A stretch of 64,000 nucleotides of DNA from Peterkaempfera bronchialis (GTDB lineage: Bacteria > Actinomycetota > Actinomycetes > Streptomycetales > Streptomycetaceae), in assembly GCF_003258605.2 (NCBI RefSeq), contig NZ_CP031264.1, positions 5,456,001 to 5,520,000 of the forward strand, in the 5' to 3' direction. The notes under the pieces are model-generated. The model saw only the letters and a program-made list of their open reading frames with translations, ran no database searches and had not been told where the DNA came from. Numbering within the stretch: the stretch's first letter is position 1; every line of letters starts with the position of its first letter. Shown piece by piece: positions 34,943-42,748 of the stretch. The position numbers and the translations under genes were made by a program.

Positions 34943-36901
34943 ATGAGCCGACCGTCCGGACCCGTCCCCGGACAGCGCCCGGAGCCCTCCGGAGCCATGC
35001 CGCCGCCGCCCACCGCCGCCCCGCCGGGCCCGCTCCGGCAGCTCATCCAGGCTCAGGCCGGAAACGCACAGGGGGACGCCACCGCCTATCTGCGCGGAGC
35101 CGCGCACCTCGACCCGGCCTTCCGGGACGCGGTGATCGAGGAACTGGTCGAGAATCCGCACCGCATCCCGCCCCCGTCCTTCGGGGTGGACCTGGTCGCG
35201 ATCCTCAAGGAGTGCTTTGCGGCGCGGCGGTGGGCCGTGCAGCGGGGCCTGCTGATGCTCGGCCTGCCCCTGCTGCTCCTGCCGGTCGACGTGTGGGGCG
35301 CCCTGGCCCTGCCGCTAACGGTGCTGTCGGTCCGCTGGTCGCTCTTCCTGGCCCGGGTGCTGGTCCGGCTTCTGGAGCGGGCGGCGGCCCGGATCGGCGT
35401 CTCCGGGTCGGCCCGGGCCGTCCGCCTGCTCGGCGCACTGGTCTGGCTCTGGACCATGCTGGCCGTGGCCTGGACGGTCGGCGGTACGGCGCTGGCGCTG
35501 GTCGCGGCCGGGTTCTCCGGCGACTCCTCGCACTCCTCGCAGCGGTGTGCGTATGACTACGGCGCGGAGCGGTACTCCTGCACCGGGGCGGACGGCCCCG
35601 GGCACGCCACCCTCTGGGTCGCGCTGCTGGTGTTCGCGGCCTGGACCGCAGTGGCGGCGGTCGACCGGTACCGGAGGCTGGTCACCCTGCATCGACTCGG
35701 CACCGGGCGGGCCCCGATGCCGGCGGACGAGGGCGCCCGCGCCGCCCGCTACCGCAGGCTCCGGCAGCAGCAGGCCGACCCGGACGTGGTCTACAGCGAC
35801 TATGCGCCGTTCGTCGGGGCGGGCGTCGAAGTGGACCACTGGTCCTTCGCCATCGAGCTGGTGCCGGACGCCCCGGCGGCGACCGACCTCCTGGCCAAGC
35901 AGCCGACCCCGCCCGCTGCCCCCGCCGTGCTCACCGCCCCGGCGGTGCACGCCCGCCTCCGTACCGACCTGCTCCGCCTGGGCGAGACCGGTACTCCGCC
36001 GCACCCCGGCGACCGGCTGCACGGCATCAGGGTGATCGACTACGTCTTCAAGCGCGGGCTGCGGCTCGGCCCCGCCGGGGACTGGAGCGGTACCGGCCCG
36101 GACTCGGCCTTCGCCCGGGTGGCCCCGCACGCCATGCGGGACGCGGCCTGGCAGCTCCAGCCCGGCCGGCCCGGCGATTCCGGCGATTCCGGCGGGCAGC
36201 CGCCGGTGCCGCCGCAGACCTGGTGGGTGGACAGCCTGGACCTGGCCGCCGAGGAGCGGCTGCGGCACTACCTGGCGGTGCGGGTGGACAGTTGGGGCGG
36301 TGAGCTGGTGCTGACCGTCTTCACCCGGGTGCAGTTGCAGGGCGGCCTGCTCTTCCTGGAGAACCGCGCCTTTCTGCTGCCGCCGATCGCCCGCGCCCAC
36401 CACGCGATCGACACCGCGATGCCGCCGGCCGACGCGGGGGACTGGATCGGGTTGGTGTGGCGGTCCCTGGGTTCGGCCCTGGTGCTGCCGGGCCGGGCGG
36501 TGCCGGACCTCTTCCGCACGGTGCGCACCGCCGTCCGGACCGCCCGCCGAGAGGCTTGGTACGAGCGGATGTGCCGGGCCGACCGGCCGGTGGACCACGG
36601 CCCCGCGTACTCGGTGCGGGAGCTGGGCGCGGAGCCCGAGTTCCAGCAGCTCTTCCAGGAGATGGACGTGCTCCGGTTCCTGAAGAGCATCGAGACCCGC
36701 ACCCTGACGTCGGTGCGCAACTGCCTGCGCGAGCACGGCTACCGCACCGATGAGTACGACGCCCGGCAGAGCGTGGTGATCAACAACGGGGTGCAGGTCG
36801 GCGGCAATGTCACCGGGAACGTCCAGAGTGGTGCCCACGCCCGCGCGACCTACCAGCAGGTGCAGGCGCCCCAGCCGCGCATCGGGACCTCGAAGGGGTG
36901 A
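34943..36901 (+). CDS. Unknown multi-TM protein with C-terminal RHIM-like amyloid motif
   Basis: A 652-residue protein I cannot assign to a family. Residues 1-35 are Pro-rich. Hydrophobic segments lie near 102-140, 162-190 and 223-241, with a Cys202/Cys213 pair in the loop before the last. Residues 250-600 are a soluble mixed region. The end (611-637) reads VVINNGVQVGGNVTGNVQSG then AHARATY, with two (V)Q(x)G tetrads. VQVG matches the core of the RIPK3-type RHIM, and the second half recurs at the start of the next protein. An effector or membrane-executioner role in a signalling pair is inference. ATG 34943 follows GGGAAGGGG; a GTG at 34892 would start within the hairpin. Confidence 0.7.
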   Translation: MSRPSGPVPGQRPEPSGAMPPPPTAAPPGPLRQLIQAQAGNAQGDATAYLRGAAHLDPAFRDAVIEELVENPHRIPPPSFGVDLVAILKECFAARRWAVQRGLLMLGLPLLLLPVDVWGALALPLTVLSVRWSLFLARVLVRLLERAAARIGVSGSARAVRLLGALVWLWTMLAVAWTVGGTALALVAAGFSGDSSHSSQRCAYDYGAERYSCTGADGPGHATLWVALLVFAAWTAVAAVDRYRRLVTLHRLGTGRAPMPADEGARAARYRRLRQQQADPDVVYSDYAPFVGAGVEVDHWSFAIELVPDAPAATDLLAKQPTPPAAPAVLTAPAVHARLRTDLLRLGETGTPPHPGDRLHGIRVIDYVFKRGLRLGPAGDWSGTGPDSAFARVAPHAMRDAAWQLQPGRPGDSGDSGGQPPVPPQTWWVDSLDLAAEERLRHYLAVRVDSWGGELVLTVFTRVQLQGGLLFLENRAFLLPPIARAHHAIDTAMPPADAGDWIGLVWRSLGSALVLPGRAVPDLFRTVRTAVRTARREAWYERMCRADRPVDHGPAYSVRELGAEPEFQQLFQEMDVLRFLKSIETRTLTSVRNCLREHGYRTDEYDARQSVVINNGVQVGGNVTGNVQSGAHARATYQQVQAPQPRIGTSKG

Positions 36902-36944
36902 CGGGCGATCCCCAAAGGTCCAGGAGAGTCGAGGAGTTGACGGT

Positions 36945-37355
36945 ATGACGACAACACCGGACGAGCACGCCGGGGGCGCGGGCGGCGCCATCCACATCGC
37001 CGGCTCGGTCACCGGCAATGTGCAGACCGGCAGCCATGCCCGCGCCGAGTACACCCGGTACGGCGGCGGGGGCGCCGGGGCGGCGGAGACGGCGGCGGTG
37101 CGGCAACTGCTGGCGGCCGTGGAGGCGTTGCGCGAGCAGCTGCGGGCCGCCGACCCCGCAGCGCTGCCCGGCGGGGCCGCCCAGGCAGCCGAGGCGGCGC
37201 TGGAGGAGGTGGCCGAGGCGGCGCCCGGTACCGGCGAACCGGAGCGGGGCCGTATCCAGCGGGCGGTCTTCACCCTGACCGGGGCGCTGGCCTCGGCGGC
37301 CGGGCTGGCCGAGGCGGTGCGGGCGCTGCGCGATGCGGCGGCGCCCTGGTTCTGA
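36945..37355 (+). CDS. Small helical protein with N-terminal RHIM-like amyloid motif
   Basis: A 136-residue protein. Residues 16-36 (IHIAGSVTGNVQTGSHARAE plus Y) match the upstream protein's C-terminus at 12 of 15 positions across VTGNVQxGxHARAxY. A Gly-rich linker leads to a predicted three-helix domain (residues 48-136) rich in Ala, Leu and Glu that ends in Trp-Phe. The form recalls an uncharacterised actinobacterial family (possibly DUF5955, from memory). It is co-directional with a 43-nt gap and has GAGGAG 8 nt before the ATG. By analogy with amyloid signalling it could be the adaptor or sensor partner. Confidence 0.72.
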   Translation: MTTTPDEHAGGAGGAIHIAGSVTGNVQTGSHARAEYTRYGGGGAGAAETAAVRQLLAAVEALREQLRAADPAALPGGAAQAAEAALEEVAEAAPGTGEPERGRIQRAVFTLTGALASAAGLAEAVRALRDAAAPWF

Positions 37356-37391
37356 CCCCGGGGGCAGAGCGGGCGGCCCAAGCTGTGCCGC

Positions 37392-37580
37392 ATGGATCCG
37401 GAGCTGCGGCAGCTGAAGACGGTCCGGGCGACCGCCGAGGCGGGGAGCCTCACCAGGGCGGCGACGGCGCTGGGGCCGACGCAGCCGGCGCTCAGCGGGC
37501 AGCCGAAGCGGATCGAGCGGACGCCGGGCGGCGCGCTCTCTGTGCGGGTGCGGCACGGGGTGCGGGCGACCAGGTCACCC
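37392..37580 (+). pseudogene. Decayed 5' fragment of a LysR-family regulator
   Basis: The first 60 codons resemble a LysR N-terminal HTH (MDPELRQLKTV, AEAGSLTRAATALG, TQPALSG, KRIERTPGGAL), then similarity ends abruptly and the frame runs into Arg/Ser-rich nonsense. Several positions that are normally Leu or Phe are Pro or Ser (GPTQ, GQPKR, RTPGG, ALS), each explicable by a T-to-C change that would break the HTH. The effector-binding domain is missing. Confidence 0.7.
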
Positions 37581-37694
37581 ATGGCTCGGCGGCCTGCCGG
37601 TGCCTCCAGGGGCACCAGGCCCAGACGGGTCGGGAGCCGCCGAACGTACCGGCGCTCTGGCAGCGACTCTGACCGGTCAGGCACACTGCGGACG

Positions 37695-37729
37695 GCGGCC
37701 GGAGCGCGCCCCTCACGGGCTCCGGCCGC
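37695..37729. terminator. Hairpin downstream of the unknown 184-aa gene
   Basis: GCGGCCGGAGC and GCTCCGGCCGC form a perfect 11-bp stem with a 13-nt loop, ending one base before the stop codon of the minus-strand gene at 37730. Confidence 0.75.
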
Positions 37730-38284
37730 TCAGCAGGCCGGTTCCAGCGGGTCCGCCTGGAGCGCCCGCAGCAGTTGCGGCCGGTGCAGCTCGGCCACCG
37801 GGGCGAGCAGGTCCGGGTGGCGCAGCAGTGCGGCGGCCCGGTGGTCGTGGTCGCCAGGGGCGGTCAGCCGGCGGAAGTCGGCGGCGGTGCCGCCGTCCCC
37901 GGAGACGGCGAGGGCCGCCACGGCGGTCGCGGCCAGCGCGGGGTCGGCCAGCAGGCAGGCGGCCCAGCTGGCGACGACCTCGTCCACCCAGGTCCGCCAG
38001 GCGTCAGCGGGATCCCCGTACTCGCCGTACTCCCCGTATTCGCCGTACTCGGCGGTGTCGGCGCCGCTGAGCCGGTCCAGCCGGTCGGAGCCGCCGGGCC
38101 CGACCATCACCAGCAGCTCCGCGTCGAGCGCGCCCGGGTAGCGCAGCCGGGCCGCCACGGTGGCCGCCTGCCGGGCCTGTGCCTCGGCCAGGGCGCGGCC
38201 CAGCGGGCCGCCGGGCGGCGGTGGATAGGCCCGGATCAGCCACTGCGCCGTGGCGGCGATGACGGGGGTCAGGTCGACGGACAC
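37730..38284 (-). CDS. Conserved unknown protein with EYG repeats
   Basis: A 184-residue protein with no domain I recognise. It is mostly helical, Ala- and Leu-rich, with no signal or transmembrane segment. Residues 80-92 are a four-fold Glu-Tyr-Gly repeat made of 9-bp DNA units. GTG 38284 is supported by AGGAGG 9 nt upstream. The body (AWRTWVDEVVASWAACLLADPAL) looks like a structured globular protein, so it is probably real. Confidence 0.65.
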   Translation of the reverse strand: MSVDLTPVIAATAQWLIRAYPPPPGGPLGRALAEAQARQAATVAARLRYPGALDAELLVMVGPGGSDRLDRLSGADTAEYGEYGEYGEYGDPADAWRTWVDEVVASWAACLLADPALAATAVAALAVSGDGGTAADFRRLTAPGDHDHRAAALLRHPDLLAPVAELHRPQLLRALQADPLEPAC

Positions 38285-38415
38285 CGGTGCCGGCCTCCTT
38301 CGCTGCGGTGTGCGGTCGGGACGCTGCGACCGTACCGGGCGAAAGGGGTGGAACGGGTCGGATCATGACGAAAGTCACGGCCGCCGCCGGGCCTCCCGCC
38401 CCCGCGGCGGGCTGA

Positions 38416-39762
38416 TCAGGGCGCCAGCCGCAGCGCCAGCAGGGCCACGTCGTCGTGGAAGACGCCGCCCCGGTGGCCCAGCAGGGCGTCGCAGAGGTCC
38501 GGCAGCGGCCGCCCGGTCATCGCCTCCGCGACCCGGGCGAGGTCGCCCATGCCCCGGTCCAGGGAGTGCCGGGGATGCTCGATCAGCCCGTCCGTGAAGA
38601 GCAGCAGGGTGCTGCCCGAGGTCACCGTCTCGTGGTGGTCGGGGCGGGGCAGGTCGGGGTCGACGCCCAGCGGGATGCCCGACTCCCCGCCGTACAGGTA
38701 GCGCGCCCGCCCGTCCGGCGTGATCAGCAGCGGCGGCAGATGCCCGGCGCTGGCCCACCAGAGCCGCCAGTGGTCGGGTCCCTGCTCGTCCAGCCGGGCG
38801 ACCAGCACGGTCGCCATCGGGCCGCCGTGCAGGCGGTGCAGCACCTCGTCCAGCCGGTGCAGGATCCGGCTCGGCGGCTCCTGCTCGTCGAAGGCGATCA
38901 CCCGCAGCATGTTGCTGATCTGGCTCATCACGGTGGCGGCGTGCAGGTCGTGGCCCATGACATCGCCGATCATCAGGCAGGGCGCACCGTCGGGCAGCCG
39001 GATCAGGTCGTACCAGTCGCCGCCCACCCGGGGGATCTCGGACGAGGGCTGGTAGCGGGCCTCCAGGTGGAGCGCGCCGAGGTCCGGGAGGTCCGGCAGC
39101 AGCCGGCGCTGGAACTCCTCGGTGGCCTCCCGCAGCCGCCGGTACAGGCGGGCGTTCTCGATGGCCACCCCGGCCGCGCCGGCCAGCGCGCTCACCACCG
39201 ACTCGTCGGCCTCGGTGAAGGGGCTGCCGTCGTTCTTGTCCGCGAGGTAGAGGTTTCCGTACACGACGCCACGGACCAGGATCGGGACGCCCAGCAGGGT
39301 CTCCAGCACCGGATGCCCGGCCGGGAGCCCGGCGGCATGGGGATGGCTCGCCAGGCTGTCCACCCGCAGCGGTCGCGGATTGCGCACCAGCTCGCCGAGG
39401 ATGCCCTCCCCGTGCGGCGTCAGCCCCAGCGCGGCGAAGCCCTCGGCGCCCTCGCCGGACGGGATCAGCTCGGCGAAGTCGCCCTCCTCGTTGAGCACCC
39501 CCAGGGCGCCGTGGCGGGCGTCCACCAGGGCGCGGGCGGCGTCCGCGATGGTGTGCAGCACCGAGGAGAGCTCCAGTTCGCCGCTGATCGACAGCACCGC
39601 GTCGAGCAGTCGGTGCATCCGCTGGTGGAGGTCGGCGGCCTGCCGCAGTCCGGTCCGGATCCGGTCCAGGTCGTCGTCGTCCAGCCCGCCGGCCCGATGG
39701 GCACCCAGGCCCGGCCGGGCGTCGTCCGGCCCGGTTCCGGGTGCTTCGGCTGACGTACCCAT
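38416..39762 (-). CDS. GAF-domain SpoIIE-type PP2C phosphatase
   Basis: A 448-residue soluble protein: an N-terminal helical segment, a GAF domain (about residues 50-205, HGALGVLNEEGDFAELIPSG and GVVYGNLYLADKNDG), then a SpoIIE/RsbU-like phosphatase (about 230-448). That domain has the metal-binding GGDWYDLIRLPDG, IGDVMGHDLHAA, WASAGHLPP and LLFTDGLIE motifs and FHDDVALLALR at the end. Such proteins dephosphorylate anti-sigma-factor antagonists. No anti-sigma partner is adjacent. It is transcribed divergently from fabG. Confidence 0.92.
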   Translation of the reverse strand: MGTSAEAPGTGPDDARPGLGAHRAGGLDDDDLDRIRTGLRQAADLHQRMHRLLDAVLSISGELELSSVLHTIADAARALVDARHGALGVLNEEGDFAELIPSGEGAEGFAALGLTPHGEGILGELVRNPRPLRVDSLASHPHAAGLPAGHPVLETLLGVPILVRGVVYGNLYLADKNDGSPFTEADESVVSALAGAAGVAIENARLYRRLREATEEFQRRLLPDLPDLGALHLEARYQPSSEIPRVGGDWYDLIRLPDGAPCLMIGDVMGHDLHAATVMSQISNMLRVIAFDEQEPPSRILHRLDEVLHRLHGGPMATVLVARLDEQGPDHWRLWWASAGHLPPLLITPDGRARYLYGGESGIPLGVDPDLPRPDHHETVTSGSTLLLFTDGLIEHPRHSLDRGMGDLARVAEAMTGRPLPDLCDALLGHRGGVFHDDVALLALRLAP

Positions 39763-39947
39763 GGTTCTCCGTCCCGCCGGTCGGCAGCGGTCACGTGCGT
39801 CAGGGCCGCGCCGAGGCCGGATCCTGTGAGTACGAGTGCCCCGGGCGGCCCGGCTCATTCGCCACCCCCGCAGCCCGGCGGCGGGGCGGCTGCCCGGACA
39901 GGGGGAGGACACTGGCCCCGGGGGTATCCGCCGTCCGGGGAAGGCCG

Positions 39948-39988
39948 ACTGTGGGGAACCCACAGTTCAGCGCCGGTCGCACTGTGGG
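39948..39988. promoter_or_regulatory. Three-half-site operator upstream of fabG-fabI
   Basis: ACTGTGGG (39948-39955), CCCACAGT (39959-39966) and ACTGTGGG again (39981-39988). The first two form a perfect 8-3-8 palindrome; the third repeats the half-site 33 bp downstream of the first. It lies 110-150 nt before the fabG GTG, with a TAGCGT box at 40021 between. The 337-bp gap 39763-40099 is otherwise featureless. Confidence 0.6.
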
Positions 39989-40099
39989 AGGCGGATGCGC
40001 CCGCCGCCGCCCCGGCCCGATAGCGTCACAATGCGTGCCCAGACCGCGCCGGCCGGACCGGCCCCGCAGGACCCCGAACGACCAGGAAAGAGGTGGACC

Positions 40100-40819
40100 G
40101 TGAGCCGCTCGGTTCTCGTCACCGGAGGCAACCGGGGCATCGGCCTCGCGATTGCCCAGGCATTTGCCGAGGCCGGCGACAAGGTCGCCATCACCAGCCG
40201 CTCCGGCGAGGTCCCGGAGGCCCTGGCGAAGTACGACGTGCTCGCGGTCCGGTGCGACATCACCGACGCGCAGCAGGTCGAGGACGCCTTCAAGGAGATC
40301 GACGAGGCGCACGGCCGGGTCGAGGTGCTGGTGGCGAACGCCGGCATCACCAAGGACACCCTGCTGCTGCGCATGTCCGAGGAGGACTTCAGCTCCGTCC
40401 TGGACACCAACCTCACCGGCACCTTCCGCGTCGTCAAGCACGCCGCCAAGGGCATGCTGCGGCTGCGCAAGGGCCGCGTCGTCCTGATCTCCTCCGTCGT
40501 CGGCCTGTCGGGCTCGGCGGGCCAGGCCAACTACGCCGCCTCCAAGGCCGGACTGGTGGGCTTCGCCCGCTCCCTGGCCCGCGAACTGGGCTCGCGCAAC
40601 ATCACCGTCAACGTCGTCGCCCCGGGCTTCGTCGAGACCGACATGACCGCGGTGCTCGGCGACGAGCGCCGCGCGGAGATCCTCGCGGGCGTGCCGCTCG
40701 GCCGCTACGCCGCGCCCGCCGAGATCGCCTCCGCGGTGCGCTTCCTCTCCTCGGACGACGCCGCGTACATCACCGGAGCCGTCGTTCCCGTCGACGGCGG
40801 ATTGGGCATGGGTCACTGA
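40100..40819 (+). CDS. fabG: 3-oxoacyl-ACP reductase FabG
   Basis: A 239-residue SDR that reduces 3-oxoacyl-ACP with NADPH in type II fatty acid synthesis. TGGNRGIG binds the cofactor, NAGIT stabilises the core, and the active site is the Ser in LISSVVG with YAASKAG (Tyr, Lys). GTG 40100 is chosen, with AGGAAAGAGG upstream. The fabI gene begins 5 nt after the stop, the same order as mycobacterial mabA-inhA. Confidence 0.92.
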   Translation: MSRSVLVTGGNRGIGLAIAQAFAEAGDKVAITSRSGEVPEALAKYDVLAVRCDITDAQQVEDAFKEIDEAHGRVEVLVANAGITKDTLLLRMSEEDFSSVLDTNLTGTFRVVKHAAKGMLRLRKGRVVLISSVVGLSGSAGQANYAASKAGLVGFARSLARELGSRNITVNVVAPGFVETDMTAVLGDERRAEILAGVPLGRYAAPAEIASAVRFLSSDDAAYITGAVVPVDGGLGMGH

Positions 40820-40824
40820 TCACC

Positions 40825-41607
40825 ATGAGTGGACTTCTCACCGGCAAGCGAATCCTGGTCACCGGCGTCCTGCTGGAGTCCTCGATCGCCTTCCACACCG
40901 CCAAGCTGGCGCAGGAGCAGGGTGCCGAGATCATCCTCACCGGCTTCGGCCGCCTCAGCCTGGTCGAGCGGATCGCCAACCGGCTGCCCAAGCCGGCCCC
41001 GGTGATCGAGCTCGATGTGCAGAACACCGAGCAGCTGGACAGCCTCGCGGACCGGGTCCGCGAGCACCTGCCGTCGCTGGACGGCGTGGTGCACTCCATC
41101 GGCTTCGCGCCGCAGGACGCCCTCGGCGGCAACTTCCTCAACACCCCGTGGGAGTCGGTCGGCACCGCCGTCCAGGTGTCGGCGTACTCGCTGAAGTCGC
41201 TCACCATGGCCTGCCTGCCGCTGCTGCGCGACGCCGACGGCGAGCCCGGCGGCTCGGTGGTCGGCATGGACTTCGACGCCTCCGTCGCCTGGCCGCAGTA
41301 CGACTGGATGGGTGTCGCCAAGGCCGCCCTGGAGTCGACCTCCCGCTATCTGGCCCGCGACCTGGGCAAGCAGAACATCCGGGTGAACCTGGTCTCGGCC
41401 GGCCCCATCAAGTCGATGGCCGCCAAGTCCATCCCGGGCTTCGCGGACCTGGCCGGTGTCTGGGAGACCCGGGCCCCGCTCAGCTGGGACCTCACCGACC
41501 CGGAGCCCGCCGCCCGGGGCGTTGTGGCGCTGCTCTCCGACTGGTTCCCCAAGACCACCGGCGAGATCGTCCACGTGGACGGCGGTCTGCACGCCGTCGG
41601 CGCCTGA
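40825..41607 (+). CDS. fabI: Enoyl-ACP reductase FabI (InhA-like)
   Basis: A 260-residue NADH-dependent enoyl-ACP reductase, last step of the elongation cycle. It has the atypical nucleotide loop (GKRILVTGVLLESSIAFHTA), the LDVQN segment, HSIGFAPQDALGG and the FabI/InhA catalytic spacing in YDWMGVAKAAL (Tyr, Met, Lys). It is longer through the substrate loop than SDR FabG enzymes, as InhA is. It is the likely target of triclosan- and isoniazid-type inhibitors. Coupled with fabG; a strong terminator follows. Confidence 0.95.
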   Translation: MSGLLTGKRILVTGVLLESSIAFHTAKLAQEQGAEIILTGFGRLSLVERIANRLPKPAPVIELDVQNTEQLDSLADRVREHLPSLDGVVHSIGFAPQDALGGNFLNTPWESVGTAVQVSAYSLKSLTMACLPLLRDADGEPGGSVVGMDFDASVAWPQYDWMGVAKAALESTSRYLARDLGKQNIRVNLVSAGPIKSMAAKSIPGFADLAGVWETRAPLSWDLTDPEPAARGVVALLSDWFPKTTGEIVHVDGGLHAVGA

Positions 41608-41640
41608 CCGACCGACCCGCGCCTGACCCGCTTCTGACCA

Positions 41641-41682
41641 CGGCCCGGCGGCCGGACCCCACGGGGTTCGGCCGCCGGGCCG
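41641..41682 (+). terminator. Terminator of the fabG-fabI operon
   Basis: CGGCCCGGCGGCCG and CGGCCGCCGGGCCG give 14 perfect pairs and the interior (ACCCC/GGGGT) adds more, leaving a two-base loop. It begins 34 nt after the fabI stop. Confidence 0.9.
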
Positions 41683-41808
41683 CGCCGCGTGGCCCCCGGC
41701 CCACCCGTACGGCGGTATGCCGAGGGGCGGCACCGGGGTACCCGTGCACAGGATGGTCAGGCACCGGGCCACCGAGCCGGCTGTTCCACCGGCGGGAAGC
41801 GGGCACTG

Positions 41809-42660
41809 ATGGCTGAGCGAACGCGCGGGTCGGGACTGACCGGCGAGCTGGCGGCCGAGTTCGCCGGCACCATGGTGCTGCTCCTGCTCGGTGCCGGGGT
41901 GGTGGCCCAGGTGGTCGCGGGCGGCGGGCTGACCGACCCCAAGGGCGGGCTGGGCAACCACGACAGCATCTCCTGGGCCTGGGGCCTGGCCGTCACCCTG
42001 GGTGTCTATGTCGCGGCGCGGCTGAGCGGCGGCCACCTCAACCCGGCGGTCACCGTGTCGCTGGCCGCCTTCCGGGGCTTCCCCTGGCGCAAGGTCGTCC
42101 CGTACAGCCTGGCCCAGACCGCCGGCGCCTTTGTGGCGGCGCTGATCGTGCGCTGGAACTACACCGAGGTGCTGGCCAGGTACGACCCCGGGCACACCTT
42201 CAAGACCCAGTTCGTCTTCTCCACCCTGCCCGGCAACGGCAACCCGGCGGCGGGCGTGCACGAGTGGGGGGCCTTCCGGGACCAGGTGATCGGCACCGCG
42301 ATCCTGCTGCTGCTGATCCTCGCGGTGACCGACATGCTGAACACCCCGCCCGGCGCCAATCTGGGCCCCTTCATCATCGGCCTGATCGTGGTGGCGCTCG
42401 GCATGGCCTTCGGCACCAACGCCGGGTACGCCATCAACCCGGCGCGTGACTTCGGCCCCAGACTGGCCAGCTACCTCACCGGCTATGGCACCGCCTGGCG
42501 CGACCAGTGGGGGAACCTCTACTTCTGGGTGCCCATCGTCGGGCCGCTGGTCGGCGGGCTGGTCGGCGCCGCCTTCTACCAGTACGTCGTCGGCCGCTGG
42601 ATGGCGGCGGCCGAACCCGAGCCGGCCGGCAGCGTCCCCCCGTCCGAGCAGCCGGGCTGA
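41809..42660 (+). CDS. glpF: Glycerol uptake facilitator (MIP/aquaglyceroporin)
   Basis: A 283-residue major intrinsic protein with six membrane helices and both pore half-helices: GGHLNPAVT near residue 76 and [13 protein letters not shown] near 207. The Asp after the second NPAR marks a glycerol facilitator rather than a water channel. The C-terminus is a short Glu/Pro-rich tail. It heads a glpF-glpK-glpD operon. Confidence 0.92.
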   Translation: MAERTRGSGLTGELAAEFAGTMVLLLLGAGVVAQVVAGGGLTDPKGGLGNHDSISWAWGLAVTLGVYVAARLSGGHLNPAVTVSLAAFRGFPWRKVVPYSLAQTAGAFVAALIVRWNYTEVLARYDPGHTFKTQFVFSTLPGNGNPAAGVHEWGAFRDQVIGTAILLLLILAVTDMLNTPPGANLGPFIIGLIVVALGMAFGTNAGYAINPARDFGPRLASYLTGYGTAWRDQWGNLYFWVPIVGPLVGGLVGAAFYQYVVGRWMAAAEPEPAGSVPPSEQPG

Positions 42661-42748
42661 CCGGGACGGCCCCGAGATCCAGGGGCCGGACACCCAGGGG
42701 CCGGGCAGCGAGGGGAGCGAGGGGAGCAGCCGAGGAGAGGGAGCAGCC

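Noticed and set aside
37580..38141. Continuation of the LysR-like frame to 38141
   Set aside because: After the HTH fragment the translation is Arg/Ser/Pro-rich, lacks LysR features and overlaps an opposite-strand gene with its own ribosome-binding site.
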